A DNA stretch of 14,031 nt from Jeotgalicoccus sp036782755 (GTDB lineage Bacteria; Bacillota; Bacilli; Staphylococcales; Salinicoccaceae), in contig DAIPYL010000041.1 in assembly GCA_036782755.1 (NCBI GenBank), positions 1 to 14,031 on the forward strand, written 5' to 3'. Below are positions 13,912 to 14,031 of the stretch, piece after piece (position 1 is the first letter of the stretch; every line of letters begins with the position of its first letter). Made by a program: the position numbers and the translations under genes. The notes under the pieces are model-generated. The model did no database searches. It saw only the letters and a program-made list of their open reading frames with translations, and was not told the origin of the DNA.

Positions 13912-14031
13912 TTAACGTTCACCTGCCCGCAACATCTCTTCACAGGCCATTGAATTCATCTCATCTGCCCGCAACACCGCCTCACAGGCCATTGAATTCA
14001 TCTCATCTGCCCGCAACACCGCCTCACAGGC
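13912..14031 (-). CDS. Repeat-encoded C-terminus of an unknown protein, truncated at window edge
   Basis: The minus strand has an open frame that enters from the right edge and stops with TAA at 13914-13912, giving 39 residues: two copies of ACEAVLRADEMNSM and then ACEEMLRAGER. The 14-residue unit would be a short helix with one cysteine each. The last copy has changed amino acids (AV to EM) and stops, as repeat proteins often end. However, the two full units are nearly identical in DNA. Codons (GAG, CGG, TTG) differ from neighbours that use GAA and CGC or CGT, and both other strands also stay partly open. It may therefore be non-coding repeat. The upstream part is outside the window. Confidence 0.35.
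   Translation of the reverse strand, partial: ACEAVLRADEMNSMACEAVLRADEMNSMACEEMLRAGER
13923..14031. repeat. 42-bp tandem repeat, 2.6 copies, running off the window
   Basis: Units start at CTGCCCGC at 13923, 13965 and 14007, a period of exactly 42 bases. The first unit differs from the second in a few bases at 13935-13941. Each contains the palindrome TGAATTCA. Units are joined directly with no variable spacers. The end is set by the window edge, so the true copy number is unknown. The length being a multiple of three allows an in-frame 14-residue repeat. Confidence 0.95.

Noticed and set aside
13905..14031. Plus-strand frame from ATG 13905 through the tandem repeat (unit LPATPPHRPLNSSH)
   Set aside because: No ribosome binding site or promoter is seen, and it starts just after the murB terminator. 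It stays open because the unit length is a multiple of three.
13923..14031. CRISPR-like array
   Set aside because: Units are joined head to tail with no unique spacers, and whole 42-base units repeat. It is a tandem repeat.

Overview
This window looks like a chromosomal core region from a member of the Staphylococcaceae. The evidence is gene order. Reading right to left it runs murB, an EMYY-type lipoprotein, a bacilliredoxin, gdpS, tagO, a YigZ/IMPACT protein, a DegV/FakB1 protein, comFA, comFC, hpf, secA, prfB and a LysM exoprotein. As I recall it, this is close to the order in Staphylococcus aureus, and the GdpS, MurB, FakB and EMYY sequences have a staphylococcal flavour. The operon also carries a lipoprotein cytochrome c551 (cccB-like), a c-type cytochrome absent from S. 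aureus. I therefore favour an oxidase-positive sister genus such as Jeotgalicoccus, Macrococcus or Salinicoccus. This is an inference, not a proof.

Left part (1-8207, minus strand). A truncated secreted LysM protein lies downstream of a perfect WalR-type direct repeat. After a 408-base AT-rich gap comes the operon secA-prfB-cccB, which ends in a hairpin terminator. The prfB gene contains the classic programmed +1 frameshift, so its true product starts upstream of the uninterrupted reading frame. The ribosome hibernation gene hpf has its own promoter, overlapping the end of comFC. Close upstream of that promoter are a perfect CcpA cre match and a 14/15 CodY-box match. comFA and comFC (DNA uptake) overlap by 4 bases. 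A terminator separates comFA from the upstream degV/fakB1 gene.

Middle (8285-11158). A plus-strand YigZ-family gene runs into tagO (wall teichoic acid initiation, minus strand), and the two stop codons abut with no spacer. tagO and gdpS are divergent. The GdpS GGDEF motif is degenerate (SGEEF) and lacks a normal inhibitory site.

Right part (11160-14031). This holds a bacilliredoxin (BrxC/YtxJ-like), a small two-helix membrane protein, an EMYY lipoprotein and murB with a TTG start. Bidirectional terminators sit between convergent genes. The EMYY and murB promoters diverge from one shared palindromic -35 hexamer, inside a perfect 8-8-8 inverted repeat. Past the murB terminator, the window ends in a 42-bp tandem repeat. 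Read on the minus strand it encodes a 14-residue repeat that ends in a stop codon.

No RNA gene, insertion sequence, CRISPR array or prophage gene was seen. Most genes are housekeeping. The most interesting new signals are regulatory (hpf, murB/EMYY, LysM) and the terminal repeat.
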